From Anniella stebbinsi (lineage: Eukaryota > Chordata > Lepidosauria > Squamata > Anniellidae), in contig JARDYH010000001.1 of the NCBI GenBank assembly GCA_029215795.1, positions 295,436,654-295,500,653 of the forward strand: a DNA stretch of 64,000 bases, read 5' to 3'. How positions within the stretch are numbered: the stretch's first letter is position 1; each line of letters starts with the position of its first letter. The notes under the pieces were generated by a model that made no database searches, was not told where the DNA came from, and saw only the letters and a list, made by a program, of their open reading frames with translations. Below are positions 22,590 through 33,752 of this stretch, piece after piece. The translations under genes and the position numbers were made by a program.

Positions 22590-23712
22590 GGAGAGGTTAT
22601 CTGGAGATGTGGGCTGAGATGTCACCAATATGCGGATGACACCCAGCTCTACCTCTCCTTTTCAACAAACCCAGGTGAGGCAGTGGCTGTTCTGAATCAG
22701 TGCCTGGACACGGTAATAGACTGGATGAGGGCTAACAAACTGAGACTCAATCCAGACAAGACGGAGGTACTGTTAGCGGGTGGTTCGTCTGTCTGGCGAG
22801 GTGATGTTCACCCTGTTCTGGAGGGGGTTGCACTCCCCCTAAAGGATCGGGTCCGTAGTTTGGGGGTGCTCTTGGATCCAGAACTGTCACTTGAGGCACA
22901 GGTGAACTCGGTGGCAAAGAGCCCCTTTTACCAGCTTAGGCTGATATACCAACTGCGCCCTTATCTGGACAGAGATAGCCTAGCTACAGTTATCCATGCT
23001 CTCATAAGCCCTCATTTGGATTACTGCAATGCGTTATATGTGGGGCTGCCTTTGAAAACGGTCCGGAAACTTCAGCTGGTACAAAACAGGGCAGCCAGAT
23101 TGTTAACGGGGACTGGCCAATGAGACCATATTACGCCAGTCCTTTTCCAACTTCACTGGCTGCCGATCCAGGTCCGGGCCCAATTCAAAGTGCTGGTACT
23201 AACATTTAAAGCCCTAAACGGCTTGGGGCCAGGTTATCTAAAGGAACGCCTCCTCCCATATGTACCTGCCCGGACCCTAAGATCATCTACAGGGGTCCTT
23301 CTCCATGAGCACCTGCCAAAGGAAGTGAGGCAGGTGGCCACTAGGAGGAAGGCTTTCTCCGCTGTGGCTCCCCGGCTGTGGAATGAGCTCCCCAGAGAAG
23401 TTCGCCTGGCGCCTACTTTGTACTCTTTTCGTCGCCAGGTGAAGACCTTTTTATTCTCCCATTATTTTAACAGTTAAATTAACTCAATTTTAATCCTTGC
23501 TGTTTTAAATTTGTATTTTAATCTGTATTAATTCCTGCTGCTTGGTTTTATTCTGGTTGTTTTTTATATTGTATGTTATTTTGTGTTTTTAGATTGTGGC
23601 TTGTTTTATATTTTTAAAATGATTTCATGGTTTTAATTTTTGTGAACCGCCCAGAGAGCTTCGGCTATGGGGTGGTATAAAAATGCAATAAATAAATAAA
23701 TAAATAAATTAG
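22590..23712 (+). mobile_element. L2-clade LINE, 3' third (family B)
   Basis: Starts just upstream of the catalytic YADD box (22629-22640, HQYADDTQLYLSF). Open frames 22683-23123 and 23190-23477 encode MRANKLRLNPDKTEVL, RVRSLGVLLDPELSLEAQV, PHLDYCNALYVGLPLKTV, KLQLVQNRAARLLTG, then FKALNGLGPGYLKERLLPYV and AFSAVAPRLWNELPREV. A stop and frame change separate them at about 23121-23190. The 3' UTR ends in GAACCGCCCAGAGAGCTTCG, then an (AAAT)n tail at 23690-23708. It is less decayed than family A in this window. Other family B pieces are at 8097-8636 and 56781-56860. Confidence 0.9.
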
Positions 23713-23896
23713 GTCATTTTAGACTCTGGACTTACTTTTTTTTGCGTGGTGGGGCTCTTTAGATGGTAATGTGTATCATGTTCAACATATGGTAAGCCAG
23801 CCGTCTTGCATTTGGGGGCTCTCCTGCTCATACTATTGATTTCGGGGCCCTGCATTTCTGCCCCAAAGCTGTACCTTGACAACACCACTGGTGTTG
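23713..23896. other. Short unassigned spacer
   Basis: No recognised content. Confidence 0.25.
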
Positions 23897-24065
23897 GTGA
23901 TTGCCTTTAAAGTCCTATAGATTGGGTCCAGGATGCCTGGGGGACTGCCCCTTCCCTAAAATTTGTTGTGGAGGCCCTTCTCTGTGTCTGAGGTGTGATT
24001 GGTTGGGATGACAGAAAAGGCCTCCTCTGTGGTTGCACCCAGATTATGGAACACATCACCACATG

Positions 24066-24100
<35 letters not shown>

Positions 24101-24172
24101 CCCCACTTTCACCCACTGTTTAAAACTCTTTGTTCTGGCAACCTCCCAGGCATTGAAATGAAGTGATAGAAA
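23897..24172 (+). mobile_element. L2-like LINE C-terminal fragment (third family)
   Basis: Conceptual reading contains AFKVL, then EKASSVVAPRLWNTSPH, clearly parallel to AFSVVAPRLWNELP of the other L2 copies, but diverged and with stops. A (CT)n array at 24069-24096 interrupts the tail. It stops at the left end of the hAT-type element at 24175, which may have inserted into it. Confidence 0.55.
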
Positions 24173-24174
24173 AA

Positions 24175-24749
24175 TAGGGTGACCAGATTTTGGGAACCAA
24201 AATCCAGGTCCAAAATGGCCGCCTGAAGGGGGCATGCCCACCGACATGTCCGGCCCCCAGGGGGTGGGTCCAGCCCCAAGGGGCATGCCCACCCGAACAT
24301 AGCCTTGGTCACATGTCTGATTTCACAGCACACAATTAAGACAAACATGTATTTCCTTATCTGAAAAGCTGTGTAGAAATAGTGAGTAGCTGTAAAGACG
24401 TGGGGCAGATGTTAGACATCAACATTATATACATTGTGATATATACGTGAAATTGCTTTCAGGCAACATGTCTAGAATTTTATCAAGTGTCACTTGTATG
24501 CATGCAGCGCCTGGTGATATTCCCTCTACATTACAACAGTTAAAGCTGCAGGAGCCCTGCCTAGCATGACAAGATACAAAAGAGGACAGACATACACACC
24601 CCAGGTAAGAGCAGCAGTAGCAGCATCCACACACACCTCATGCTCACCAAAGGCAATAAAAACTAAAATCTACATACTCCTGCACGCTCACCCAAAGTGA
24701 CACTTAACTGGGGGGGATAGAAATCCACCCCCACACTCACCAAAGACAA

Positions 24750-24785
<36 letters not shown>

Positions 24786-26213
24786 CCACCCACACAATGC
24801 AAAATAACACAAAAACATGCACACACCCATTGCAATAAAATAATATTAAAAATACAACACTCACCCACATACTCACCCAAGGAAAAATAATAAAAATCCA
24901 GACAAGCACTAAGGCAAAAAACAACCAACCGAATGACTACACACAACCAAGACTGAAAATTAAATAAATATCCACACACACCAGCATACTCACCCATGGC
25001 AAACCTAATAATAGTTTTAAAACACACACATACAATATTAAAGAAAAGTTCACTAAACAACAATAAATAAAATCACATTCAGGCAGCCCCAGCTGCGCAC
25101 CAGGCCAGACTAAGACGTCTGCACGCCAAACTGGGCCAGGCCACCACATGGGCTTGAAGTCCCACATGCCACACTCCAGGCCAGGCCAGGCTGCCCCACA
25201 CCCAGCCAGGCTGTGCTGGGCCAGGCCGCCCCGTGCTGGGCCAGCCGCAACGCTCACCATGATGCCCCGGTGTGCCAGGAATGCCCCAGGACACAGGGTG
25301 AGGATGCTCCCCACGCTGCGCTGCTCCATGTGCAGCACTGGGCCAAGCTGCGCCGCCCCGCACCCCCCCCGCTTGCCCCACATGCACCACCCCTGCCCTG
25401 ATCTGCCGAACCCATGTCAGCAGCATGCCCCCCCACCTCGTGCACCCCACAACTACGCCCCGCAAGCCCCACAACTGCTCCACCCGCCGCCCACCCCACT
25501 TGCCCTACGTGCACCACTCCCACCCCACGCCCGCCTGCCCCATGCCCCCCACAACCGCATACCCCACAAATGCATGCCCCACAAGCCCCACAACCGCGCC
25601 ACCCGCTGCCCACCTGCGCCAACCCCCACCAGCATTACGCCACCTACTTAACTATTCACCCCGGGCCCTCGCTGCTGCTGCTGCCTCTGACGCTGCATTC
25701 TGGATTTGTTTGGGTGCACGGGGAGATTGCTGCGCCTCTCAAACAAGTCTCGAGAGACCAGGAGAGAGCAGGTAAGCGAGCTGCTCCGTGCTCCACACGT
25801 GCCTTTCCTAGGGTGAAAGGGTCTCTTCATGCTTGAATGAAGAGGCCCTTTCATCCTGGGAAAGGGGCGGGGGAAGAGCAGGCTGGCCGTACTCCAGGGC
25901 CCCAGTAAGCGTGGTGCTTGCCTACCGCTGTTAGAGTAGGCAATCTCCACCCTTTCTGGAGCCCTGGAGAATGTGCGTCCTGCTCCGTCCCCGCCCCTTT
26001 CCCAGGATGAAAGGGCCTCTTCATTCAAGCATGAAGAGACCTTTTCATCCCAGGAAAGGGGCGGGACAGAGCAGGACGTATGTTCTTTGGGGCTTTCCAG
26101 AGCTCTCCACGGGAGCCTGTTTTTCCGGGTAAACGCGCCCTGGGCCCGGTTGGGACGGACCGCCCCAGTTTCCCAGTTAGGACCGGGAAACCCCTGGCGA
26201 TCTGGTCACCCTA
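24175..26213. mobile_element. 2-kb non-autonomous hAT-type element (GACCAGAT ends)
   Basis: Ends TAGGGTGACCAGATTTTGG and, at the right, GATCTGGTCACCCTA are the same inverted termini as the elements at 39394-40217 and 57443-59100, which have perfect 8-bp duplications. Here the flanking octamers (TAGAAAAA and AATAAAGT) do not match. Inside, in order: GC-rich left end, a piece of the CTTTAACAGTTGT foldback family (about 24470-24590), an A-rich degenerate tandem region with ACTCACCxA-type units and an (AAT)n (24749-24783), a C-rich block (25080-25640), and two inverted hairpins (25803-25871 and 25993-26061). The open frames in the C-rich block look like low-complexity artefacts. Confidence 0.7.
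25803..26061. repeat. Paired inverted hairpins in the 24-26 kb element
   Basis: A roughly 65-bp arm (GGTGAAAGGGTCTCTTCATG ... AGAGGCCCTTTCATCCTGGG) recurs in reverse complement about 125 bp downstream. Each arm is also self-complementary (GAAAGGGxCTCTTCAT / ATGAAGAGGCCCTTTC), so the region can form two hairpins or one larger cruciform. GAGCAGGTAAGC at 25767 is a splice-donor-like site just outside. Confidence 0.7.
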
Positions 26214-26853
26214 AATAAAGTTGTCAAGTCTACTCTAATGATAAAGCATTCAGGGAAGTAAGTTCAGAAGGTGATAAGAAAAAAGTGAAAACAACAATGG
26301 CTTAAATCCCAACTTTGTGCTCTGTGAAGGAAAGGAAGGTTGCACTTAAGGAAGGGGTCCTTCCGTCTGTGCTGTTCAGAATGTGCTGATAGGCCTTCTG
26401 TTCTATCACACAATATTGGTGAAGACACTGTTTGATACCACTTGATCACTGACCGGTTCTTGCAAAAAAAAAAAAAAAAAAAGTGGGCAAACTTTTAAAT
26501 AACTGCAGGAGACTCTGGACTGAATAATAATCTTACCCCAGATGATGATAAATTTTACTTGATGAATTAAAATAAGCCTTTTTTTCTACCATATCCCCAT
26601 GAAGTAAAAATACCTCTCTTGTACCTATTAAAGAAACCAGGAAGCCCAGGCTAGCTTGTAGGCCAGCTGCTGAAGAAACCATCAATTGCCTGAGAGGACT
26701 GTTGAGGCAGCCCCTCCAGCACCTTTGCCAGGGCTACTAAAGGACTGTGTGCCCTGAGGGAAGCCAGAAGGGGAGAAGGACAGGACAGGCAGCTCATGCC
26801 ATCAGTTCCTGAAAATAATTTCAATTTCCCTGAGAGGACTTTTGTTCAATTTT

Positions 26854-26854
<1 letters not shown>
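26214..26854. other. Unassigned sequence with A-run
   Basis: Contains an uninterrupted A tract at 26464-26482. No gene or repeat recognised. Confidence 0.3.
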
Positions 26855-26899
<45 letters not shown>

Positions 26900-26979
26900 T
26901 TTAGTATTGCCTTTGGAGCATTGGCACTAGATAGATGCACTAGATAGAAAGATAAATAAATAAATAAATAAATAAATAA
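26855..26979. repeat. (AAT)n and (AAAT)n microsatellites
   Basis: (AAT)n at 26855-26896 and (AAAT)n at 26951-26979, separated by about 55 bp. Confidence 0.95.
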
Positions 26980-28832
26980 GACACAGTGCCTCTGTCACAA
27001 AACAGAAAGGTCACCCAACTTCATTTACTTCATTAGGGCAGCTCCATGAGGTATCTGTTGTGGTGTACGTGTCAAAAGACACTATAATCTGTTCATCTTT
27101 TCCTTTACAAAAGTGAAGCATTATGTTCTCAGAGAAAACGGTTGGTTACACATAATTTGAGGAAGGAACTCAGCAGTTATACATGACAGAACATTTTACT
27201 CCTCCTGGTTCCTTTCCAGTGATAAACACATTTAGCTATCATAGCCTTTCATGTTCAAGGACACATTTGTCTTGACAGAAAAAATGGTCATGTTCATTGC
27301 CATTGAAGCAGGCAGGACTGGAAATACAGTGAAAAGGGGAACAGCTGAACGTTGTTTCTTCATTTTTTTTATCTCACTTACCATGCTCTCAGGATATCTA
27401 GGAATTAAAGAAAGGAAATATTTACATACTAATTATATTTCTGTTTATTTAATTAAGTTATTATGTGGGCCTGGCACTCAGAAGTGGCTCTCTTAAGCTC
27501 GTCTTCTAATGTTGCAATTATGGCATTATGAAAAGAATTCAAGGAATAAAAAGCTAGCAATCTGAGGAGAGAAGAAGCAATTTGCATTGAGCCAAAGGCA
27601 AGCCTTGGAACTGATTACTATGCTGGAAGAATCAATTTTGTAAAAAAAGAGGTAGAAGATTGCATGGATGCAGAAGGCTTGGCAAGAGTGGGGGTGGGAG
27701 TGAAGGGCTCCTCTCAGAAAATGTGTAGAAGTCTCTCCCTAGTTATTAAATAGTTTACATTGGTCTGCATACAAGAAAGTATTTTCCAATCCATCCACAT
27801 TGCCTTCTAAGATAGTCATTTTTATGTCAAAGATATTTATATTAGGAATCCCACAAAGCCACAAGCTACTTTCCATAGACGCAACCTGTATGGGTCCATA
27901 TATAAAGTTTCCATTAAAACACATGTAGTGCTTTATTTACAGCTTGCGATTTGGCTGCTTATTTTCAACCACTGGTTACTATTCCCTTCAAGAACCCTTT
28001 TTTTCCCCTGGGCAGCAAATTACAAGCGTGAATGTACGGATTATGAAAAGAGAACTCTATCGTCGTCAGAGTGATTTTATAAGATGTTGCCAACCAATTT
28101 CCATCACGGACAGAATTCGGCTGCATACTTGCAAATCTAACCATGCCAGTACTGAGATGGAATGGAGTGGGAACTCACCAATAATTGGTGCTGTTCCATC
28201 CCACTTCTGGAGGTTTCTGAGGCACAGTGATCCTCACTTTGGCTATTAGTCATGAGAGTGAAATGGGACCTCTATGTTCAGCAGCAGCATACCTCTAAAA
28301 CAGGATGCATATTAGGTAGGCCCTTGGTATGATAATCCGCCCACCTGGCATGGTATGATCCACCACTCACACACCATCCCCCACAAATTGTTGTATGCAT
28401 ACAGAGGTCTCTGGCATCATGCCACATAGGTGTGGGAGATCTCCATGCATGCTCAGCAAGGAGACTGACTTCACTGAAGAAGGCTTTGGAGCCACTCGAC
28501 ACCAGACATCAGAATGAAAACCTGGACCCAAAAAGAACTTTTCTGGAACAGAAGCAGGTGCTTCCATTCATCTCCAGTTTTCATTTGAGAGCCCATGTGG
28601 CCCAGTGTACATAGAGATGGATGTTGAATTCGCTGACTTAGGTTTATGGACTATCAGTGTTATGAACTGACTTAAGTGTATTTAGTGTTGAGCCAAGGCT
28701 TCTCTGAAGAGATTTTTCAGAGCCTTTACCTTTATGGATGGCAGCACCAAAGCAGTAGTTCATTTTATTTTTTCTTTCTTTTTTTCTTTTTTGAAAACTT
28801 GGAATATTGGAAATGTTCCTGATAAATAGAAG
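26980..28832. other. Long unique stretch
   Basis: No repeat family recognised. Open frames such as 27944-28249 (101 codons) lack recognisable domains and show no supporting splice context, so they are not called. Confidence 0.3.
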
Positions 28833-28840
28833 CCTCTAAC

Positions 28841-29716
28841 TAGGGGTGTGCACGCCAAAAAAATATTGTCGTTGATCGTTATCATCATTTCGGACCAAAA
28901 AATTATCGTCTTCATTCATATCGTAGGTGAACCGTATCGTTTTCACAATAATTATGGTGAAAAAATGATATTTTTGCAGCCCTATTTTTAAAGAAAAATG
29001 CCTATAACTTCTGTATTTTAAAAGTTAGAGGCTTGAAACTTGGTCACAGTGCTTATGGGGTATGCCTAAGTACGTGTATGAAATTTGAGATCGATCTCTC
29101 CAACCCTTGATTTTATATGAATTTTTTAAAGATTGTTTCTGTTCTGACAGGTCTGAATGAACGCACGTGGTGAGCTGTCATTCTGATCTGTCAGAACTGA
29201 AACGATCTTTAATAAATTCATATCAAATTGAGAGTTGGAGGGATCGATCTCACATTTGCACATATGTGTAGCACATGTTGCTACACATATGTGCCAAATT
29301 TGAGGTCGATCCCTCCAACTCTCGATTTTATATGAATTTATTAAAGATCGTTTCAGTTCTGACAGATCAGAATGACAGCTCGCCACATGCGTTCATTCAG
29401 ACCTGTCAGAACAGAAACGATATTTTAAAAATTCATATAAAATCGAGGGTTGGAGGGATCGATCTCAAATTTCAAACACATACTTAGGCATACCCCATAA
29501 GCACTGTGACCAAGTTTCAAGCCTCTAACTTTTAAAATACAGAAGTTATAGGTATATTTATAAGGCAGTTCAATAAAATGATAAAATTGCCCCAAAATTA
29601 TCGTCTCCAATGATTATCGTAGGGTTTTGTATCGTATCGTCATCATTAAACACATGCACGATAACGACCCTATCGTATTGTTATCGTACATTTTAACGAT
29701 ACGATACAGATCCCTA
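28841..29716. mobile_element. Palindromic non-autonomous hAT (TAGGGGTGTGCACG ends), 876 bp
   Basis: Left end TAGGGGTGTGCACG; right end CGATACAGATCCCTA. Flanking octamers CCTCTAAC (28833-28840) and CCTCTAAA (29717-29724) match 7 of 8, the hAT duplication length. The interior is one giant palindrome centred near 29276 (GTAGCACATGTTGCTAC). Arms of about 275 bp stay in register: for example CTATAACTTCTG at 29002 pairs with CAGAAGTTATAG at 29540. Repeated TATCGTTATCGT-type strings lie near both ends. No coding capacity. A sister element is at 40899-41923. Confidence 0.88.
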
Positions 29717-29724
29717 CCTCTAAA

Positions 29725-30164
29725 CATCATTTTCTTCCTTCCAGAGTGCCCCTGGAATGATGCTATGTTGTGATGCAGGGTCATTCATAGGTGGATTCTG
29801 GAGGGGAAAATGGCGGCCCTTACTGGTAGCAGCCATTTTTCCTCCAGAAGCTACCTTCAGATGAAGCTATGTCCCATGTTAGAATAATTCCAGAGGTGCT
29901 CTGAGGGAATCAAAATGACAGTTGAAGACTTCCAGCCACCAGGAAGAGTTCCAATGCTCCAAGACTAAAATTTCAAAAGAGAGAGAAAAAAGAATAAAAG
30001 AAACTACTGCTGCTGCCCTGCCACTACTGTTGTCAAAACTAAGGAAGGGTACAAAACTTTCAGATAATTTTTAGATGCCCAGCAAAACATGAACAAAATA
30101 TACCCTACCCTTGTGATTGAGATAGGGAAAATAAGGGGCATTCAGCTCAATCCTTTGAGCAAAT
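29725..30164. other. Unassigned sequence
   Basis: No gene or repeat recognised. Confidence 0.25.
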
Positions 30165-30290
30165 CATACTCTGCCTCAGTTTCCCATCTGTAAAAGGAGA
30201 ATAATAATTACACTCCTCACAAAATTGCTATGAGGTGAAATGCTTCAAACTGCTGCTTTCGAAAATAAAAGTGATAAAAGTACTTCTGTA
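30165..30290 (+). mobile_element. MIR-like CORE SINE fragment
   Basis: CTGCCTCAGTTTCCCATCTG, then TAAAAGGAGAATAATAATTA and AAATTGCTATGAGGTGAAAT, the conserved core and 3' part of MIR in sense. The tRNA-like head is missing. Confidence 0.65.
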
Positions 30291-30877
30291 TCCTTGGAGA
30301 GCCTTTCACTCAGTGGGATACCAGAATTGTCCAATTATGCAATATGAATGAGGTTCTTGTGTCACTCTGCACTAGGATGGAAAAGTGGCACCTGTTGCAA
30401 TTCTCCCTTCTGTATTGACTATGATTCTATCTGCTCTGTCTTCCACAGAGAAACTACCAAACCTAAGTATTGATATTCTGCCCTTCTGTTGGGCAACCAT
30501 ACTTCTTTTGTATGTCCCACCTCTAGAAGCATCTTTGTGATCTGCTATGTGGTACGTCAAAAGTATACATAAAGAGAATTCTGGTCACTGCCCTTTCCTT
30601 GGAGATTCACCGAAGTTTGAGCAAAGCATCTTCTGGCAGGCTTCTTTTTTTTCTTTTTTTCTTTTTTTGGTTTGTGTGTGGGTGGCTATTAATGGCAAAG
30701 CATAGGTTTAATTACAAGTGGAGAAAGGTTAGGTGAGTTAAACACTTGAGTTATTTCATGTGTTACATTTATCTTTTTAAAACTCCATTTGTTGTTTCTC
30801 TGGCTTATCTCAAAAATAAATTACCTGTCACCAACGACACAGCTGGAGTTTCTACCCAACTACAGGACTATCTCTTT
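30291..30877. other. Unassigned sequence with T-rich tract
   Basis: A T-rich run at 30644-30669. No gene or repeat recognised. Confidence 0.25.
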
Positions 30878-31114
30878 GGCCAGATCTATACCAAGCAGGA
30901 TATAGTGGTATGAAGGCGGTATATAAAAGTCAGGAGCCACACCAAGCAGGATATAGCACTATGAAAGCAGTATGAAAGTGGTATATATGGTATGTGTCTT
31001 ATGGACTCCAACAGTTGTCAGTGCACTTCAATACCGCTATAAAGCAGTAGTATGGCTCCTGCCTTTTATATACCACTTTCATACCTCTATATCCTGCTTG
31101 GTGTAGATTTGGCC
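30878..31114. mobile_element. Foldback MITE (GGCCAGATCTAYACCAAGC family), copy 1, 237 bp
   Basis: Left end GGCCAGATCTATACCAAGCA and right end TGCTTGGTGTAGATTTGGCC are inverted repeats with two or three differences. The interior repeats GGATATAG, GTGGTATGAAAG and their complements. A related but rearranged copy lies at 57145-57405. The flanking triplets (TTT/TTA) are not a clear duplication. Confidence 0.7.
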
Positions 31115-32110
31115 TTACCATCTAGGATCTTCTCACTAAAATATCTTGGAATCACAAATATGGACCATTCAGAACACATGCAGAATATGATTTTGAAAAA
31201 TAATTTTAAATAACTAAAGAAATTAATTAATAAATAAAATTAAGCCACAGCAATCATGCCCATCTGCACCCAGGTATAAACGTTCCTGTTTTTGCTAAAC
31301 GCCTCTTTTTTCTTTTATTCCGTAAGCGTGAGTGAGAAGGGTTACGTTGGCCTGTGGGCTGAATAGCCTCTCATCCAGGACTCTGATGTTTTCCTCCTGT
31401 TGGCCTGTAGGGAACACAATGGCATGCAGGGAATCTAAGGCACAGGCACAATTGTCCCTTGATTCTTCAGAGTCAGGGCTTAGCTTATTTCTCATTCTCT
31501 GCTGGTTCAAGTTGAAAACTTACAACAGAACATTGCTTTGGGATGAGGGTGCAGGATCAGATCCTGGGGTTTCCCATTTATGTCGTTTTTTGCCACCACC
31601 CAAGCTGACAGCTGCCCACTTGGCAAAGAATATGGCATCGAAAGTAGTAAGGGAAACTTCTTGTTCCAGCTGGCACTTCCTTATCTAACAGTTAGAGCTT
31701 TGTAAATGTAGACAGCTGCAGTTTCAGAAATTGGCTCTGTCTGTATCAATTGGATTTGTGAAGTCAGTAAAAGGCCATGAGGCAGATTCATGGGATTTCC
31801 TGTTAGTATTAGTAAATGGAATCTACTGCAGAATTTTAAGGGAACAGAAGATGCAGTTTATGGCTCTTACACAGAGGCTGTGGGGAAGGCAAGGCACAGA
31901 AAAATGACTGCGTGGGAGGGGTGATTTCCTCAGAAAATGTTGCTAAATTCTACTGGGAAGAACAATGAGCTGCAGGTGATATGTGCTATGCAGTGAGAGC
32001 TTCCAATTGCTCAAACATAGAAAATAAGCTGTAGAAGTGCCCCTTGCTGATTGGTTGCAGCCTCCTAGCAAGAAACATCTGCAAAAGGAAATGGTAACAA
32101 AGCTGCAGTC
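31115..32110. other. Unique sequence
   Basis: No gene or repeat recognised. The 118-codon open frame at 31332-31688 has no recognisable domain and is not called. Confidence 0.3.
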
Positions 32111-32114
32111 CCAG

Positions 32115-32187
32115 GCACACTTAAAAATAAATACCGTTGAAGTCAGTAGGACTTACTTCTGAGTAATTACACATAGGATTGACTGGG
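32115..32187. repeat. Short foldback repeat (GCAATCCTATG family), copy 3
   Basis: Partial unit with TTGAAGTCAGTAGGACTTAC, TTCTGAGTAATTACACATAG and GATTG. Confidence 0.5.
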
Positions 32188-32225
32188 AGGTTGATGGACA
32201 ATGGATAGTGATTCTACATTTTGTA

Positions 32226-32509
32226 TTCCTATTTATTTATTTATTTATTTATTCATTCATTCATTTATTATTTAATCCACCTAATAACCAGTGTTCTCTG
32301 GAAGGATTACAAACAGTTAAAAGGCTAAAATGCCATTCAAACATACAACACAAATATATTTAAAAGAATAAAATGCAATGCAATGCAACAGACAGCACAG
32401 GAATTGATAAAAGAGCCATGAAAATCTTGAACTTGGTCTCTTGATGCTGAAAAGACCCTCTCTCTTACAGCCATCAAAGAGCCTCCAAAGATGACATCAG
32501 GGTCTCAGC
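32226..32509 (-). mobile_element. LINE 3' end (CR1/L2 group), antisense
   Basis: A plus-strand (TTTA)n/(TTCA)n tract, TAATCCACCTAATAACCAGT and an A-rich 3' UTR-like region. Same layout as the other reversed LINE tails. Confidence 0.45.
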
Positions 32510-32855
32510 AGGTACATGTGGGAGTTTTATTGCATGCTCCTTACTGGGCACTCACGGATTTTCACGGGTCCCACTCATGACTTTGCCTGTATCCTGCATG
32601 CCTCCTCCTGCCCCTTCTAGCCTTCTTTGCATGACAAAAAAGACCCCAGTAAATCTAAATTATTTTTGAGATGAAACTTACCACTATCTCTTGCTGTGTG
32701 CAGGAGAAGCAGCATGATGAAAATGGCCCACTGACTGGGCCACGTGCACGTTGTTTACTTCCTCTTTGGAAAGAGGAAGTAATGAGGGACAAAAGCACAG
32801 GCGGTGAAGCGACAATAAAGAAACAAAATTTCCCCCCATGTAATGGTACTCCTAG
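32510..32855. mobile_element. DNA element, GAGGAAGTAATG-hairpin family, copy 2
   Basis: GAGTTTTATTGCATGCTCCT, CACTCACGGATTTTCACGGG, GACAAAAAAGACCCCAGTAA, CAGGAGAAGCAGCATGATGA and the hairpin TTACTTCCTCTTTGGAAAGA / GGAAGTAATG align with the copies at 21836 and 48710. The left terminus appears lost. Confidence 0.6.
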
Positions 32856-32929
32856 TCTTCACCCAGTCCCCACACTTATTAAGCCTCTGCCCTTGCCATG
32901 GACACACTTGTATTTCTTCCTGGGTCTGA

Positions 32930-33110
32930 TTTTATTAATTTATTACACTTACGTTCTATCCTTCCTTCAGGGAAACTCAGAATGTAGCCTTACCTCCCCT
33001 CCCCATTTTATTCTTACAACAACTCTGTGAGATAGTGATTGGCCCAATGAGCTTCATGATGGAGGGGAGATTTAAATCTAGATCTACTAAGCAAGGATAT
33101 TGAGGTCCTC
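32930..33110 (-). mobile_element. MIR-like CORE SINE, antisense
   Basis: The plus strand carries TTATTCTTACAACAACTCTG, AGATAGTGATTGGCCCA and AGATTTAAATCTAGATCT, the reverse complement of a MIR-type core plus tRNA B-box region. Confidence 0.55.
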
Positions 33111-33134
33111 CAGGACAATCTGGAGAGATATGAG

Positions 33135-33603
33135 TAGGGTGGTCATTTATGAATTGCCAAATAAGAGGAAACACCTCATCAAAGGAGAGGACAAGAGGAC
33201 AGTGATGTGCATAAAAATGTTCCTGTGCTAATTTATATGTGTATATATGCACATTTAGAAATAATTATTATAATTTTAATAGAAAGAGAAATAATATGTT
33301 ACATCTCACTATAGTGCTGAGAAGTGCGACAAGATGAACTGTGTGCCTGCCTGTTCAGTCTGCTGTCCAGGTGGTGTTGATGGCAACAGTTCTTCTGCTT
33401 CTTCATATTGTGTATTTATTCTCTTTTATATGTACAATTTTATATGTATGCCACCCTGAGATCCCTGAGATATAGGGCGGGATATAAATGTTTTAATAAA
33501 TAAATAAATAAATAAATTTAAACTGGAATTAGCAGCACAGCCCTTCAAATACAGGGCTGTCCTCTGTGAAAAAAATAAAATAAATGGACACATAGCCACC
33601 CTA
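33135..33603. mobile_element. hAT-type element (TAGGGTGGYCATTT ends)
   Basis: Left end TAGGGTGGTCATTTATG, right end ATAGCCACCCTA. Flanking octamers GATATGAG and GTTATGGG agree at 6 of 8. Inner blocks AGAGGACAAGAGGACAG and GGGCTGTCCTCTGTGAA are inverted. A LINE-type tail (33410-33519: GCCACCCTGAGATCCCTGAG, then GGGCGGGATATAAATG and (AAAT)n) sits inside and may be a separate insertion. Confidence 0.55.
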
Positions 33604-33639
33604 GTTATGGGGCAGAGATCCAGGGCTCCCCAAACATCT

Positions 33640-33752
33640 TTACTTTTTCTCTTTTATCACCAGGTCAGAATTGAACCAGGGACCTTCTGCATGCAAAAGG
33701 GGTGATCTACCACTGAGCTACGGCCCTTCCCCTACTGACTTGCAGTTCAGCA
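33640..33752 (-). mobile_element. tRNA-derived SINE (Sauria-like), antisense
   Basis: Reverse complement: GGGCCGTAGCTCAGTGGTAG, ATCACCCCTTTTGCATGCAG and a B box GGTTCAATTCTGACCTGG. 3' part missing or diverged. Confidence 0.7.

Noticed and set aside
25148..25836. Several overlapping 100-167-codon ORFs on both strands
   Set aside because: They lie in a C-rich, low-complexity part of a hAT-type element. Pro/His/Ala-rich composition in all frames is a by-product of the base bias, not a gene.
24175..26213. Matching target-site duplication for the 2-kb element
   Set aside because: Octamers TAGAAAAA and AATAAAGT agree at only four positions, no better than expected in AT-rich DNA.
27944..28249. 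101-codon ORF with basic composition
   Set aside because: No recognisable domain, no splice context and no repeat or homology clue. Kept only as unique DNA.
28841..29716. CRISPR-like or tandem array suggested by repeated TATCGT strings
   Set aside because: Repeats are irregular, lie in inverted arms and are bounded by hAT ends with an 8-bp duplication. The genome is eukaryotic.
32671..33030. 119-codon ORF
   Set aside because: Begins in a MITE copy and crosses into a SINE; the same frame is not open in the other MITE copies.
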